From positions 4,944,526 to 5,008,525 of the forward strand of contig NZ_CP034363.1 of the NCBI RefSeq assembly GCF_007981265.1: 64,000 nucleotides of DNA, in the 5' to 3' direction. Below are positions 63,845 to 64,000 of the stretch, piece after piece; the first letter of the stretch is position 1, and every line of letters starts with the position of its first letter. The DNA comes from Pantoea sp. CCBC3-3-1 (lineage in GTDB: Bacteria; Pseudomonadota; Gammaproteobacteria; Enterobacterales; Enterobacteriaceae). A program made the position numbers and the translations under genes. The notes below the pieces were generated by a model. It searched no databases and was not told the DNA's origin. It saw nothing but the letters and a program-made list of their open reading frames with translations.

Positions 63845-64000
63845 TATGATCCGCCCTTCCGCTTGCGATCCTTCGATCGATCAGCGGCGGAGAAACCGCG
63901 GACAGCGGTTCGTATGTGCGTCATCTGCATGCGTCAACAATGATGAATTTATCGCTTCAGCGCCTTTTTTCTTATCGAATTTTTTCGAGTGGAGTCCGCC
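63845..64000 (+). promoter_or_regulatory. dnaA promoter region and leader, ending at the dnaA ribosome binding site
   Basis: A TATGAT -10-like hexamer (63845-63850) fits the downstream dnaA promoter, although its -35 is weak. The last bases, TCGAGTGGAGTCCGCC, equal the E. coli sequence immediately before the dnaA GTG, including the Shine-Dalgarno. The dnaA coding region should therefore begin at the first base beyond the window. Confidence 0.75.

Noticed and set aside
63740..63943. 67-codon ORF in the dnaA leader
   Set aside because: It overlaps the DnaA box and promoter region that are conserved in position with E. coli; composition is not protein-like.

Overview
The window is the replication-origin region of an Enterobacterales chromosome, most likely an Erwinia or close Pantoea/Erwinia relative. 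The evidence is a syntenic core in the enterobacterial order: kup-ravA-viaA, asnC-mioC-oriC-mnmG-rsmG, atpIBEFHAGDC, glmUS, pstSCAB-phoU, yieH-adeP-yieE and mnmE-yidC-yidD-rnpA-rpmH. The last base shown appears to lie just before the dnaA start codon. An ovoA gene sits next to asnC where asnA usually is, as recalled for Erwinia tasmaniensis. The proteins are close to their E. coli counterparts, and an ERIC element is present.

Layout. 1-3663: the ribose operon rbsDACB on the minus strand (rbsB cut by the left edge), with two RbsR-type operators. 3834-8097: the acetoin/2,3-butanediol genes budABC with divergent budR. 8286-10918: ygiW divergent from the qseBC two-component system, with a CTTAA-N6-CTTAA box between them. 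11009-16095: kup and ravA-viaA. 16173-19584: ovoA, asnC, mioC. 19688-19944: oriC with four DnaA boxes and three DUE 13-mers. 20046-30545: mnmG, rsmG and the complete nine-gene ATP synthase operon, with an ERIC element between atpE and atpF.

30629-34573 is accessory DNA between atpC and glmU, genes that are neighbours in E. coli. It holds a membrane-anchored winged-helix regulator, then a signal-less multidomain GH18 chitinase, a phage-type GH24 lysozyme and a LydA-like holin. I read this as a compact candidate holin/endolysin-dependent (type 10) secretion locus with its cargo and possibly its regulator.

34825-44076: glmU, glmS, two unrecognised AT-rich genes in the attTn7 position downstream of glmS, then the Pho-box-controlled pstSCAB-phoU operon. 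44188-45049: small unrecognised ORFs that look like a decayed gene plus a membrane-anchored protein. 45338-48834: an MFS transporter, yieH and adeP.

48878-58996: a yieE-type phosphopantetheinyl transferase followed by a seven-gene minus-strand operon of unusual fusions: MaoC-SDR-acyl carrier, AAC(3)-like-FkbH, and nucleotidyltransferase-PLP enzyme. With them are a HAD phosphatase, an EamA exporter, a CDP-alcohol phosphotransferase and a flavoprotein. This looks like an undescribed biosynthetic pathway for a small molecule or modified head group. 59542-64000: mnmE, yidC, yidD, rnpA, rpmH and the dnaA leader.

Most of the window is core genome. The accessory islands are at 3834-10918, 16173-18305, 30629-34573, 38224-39206, 44188-46573 and 49735-58996.
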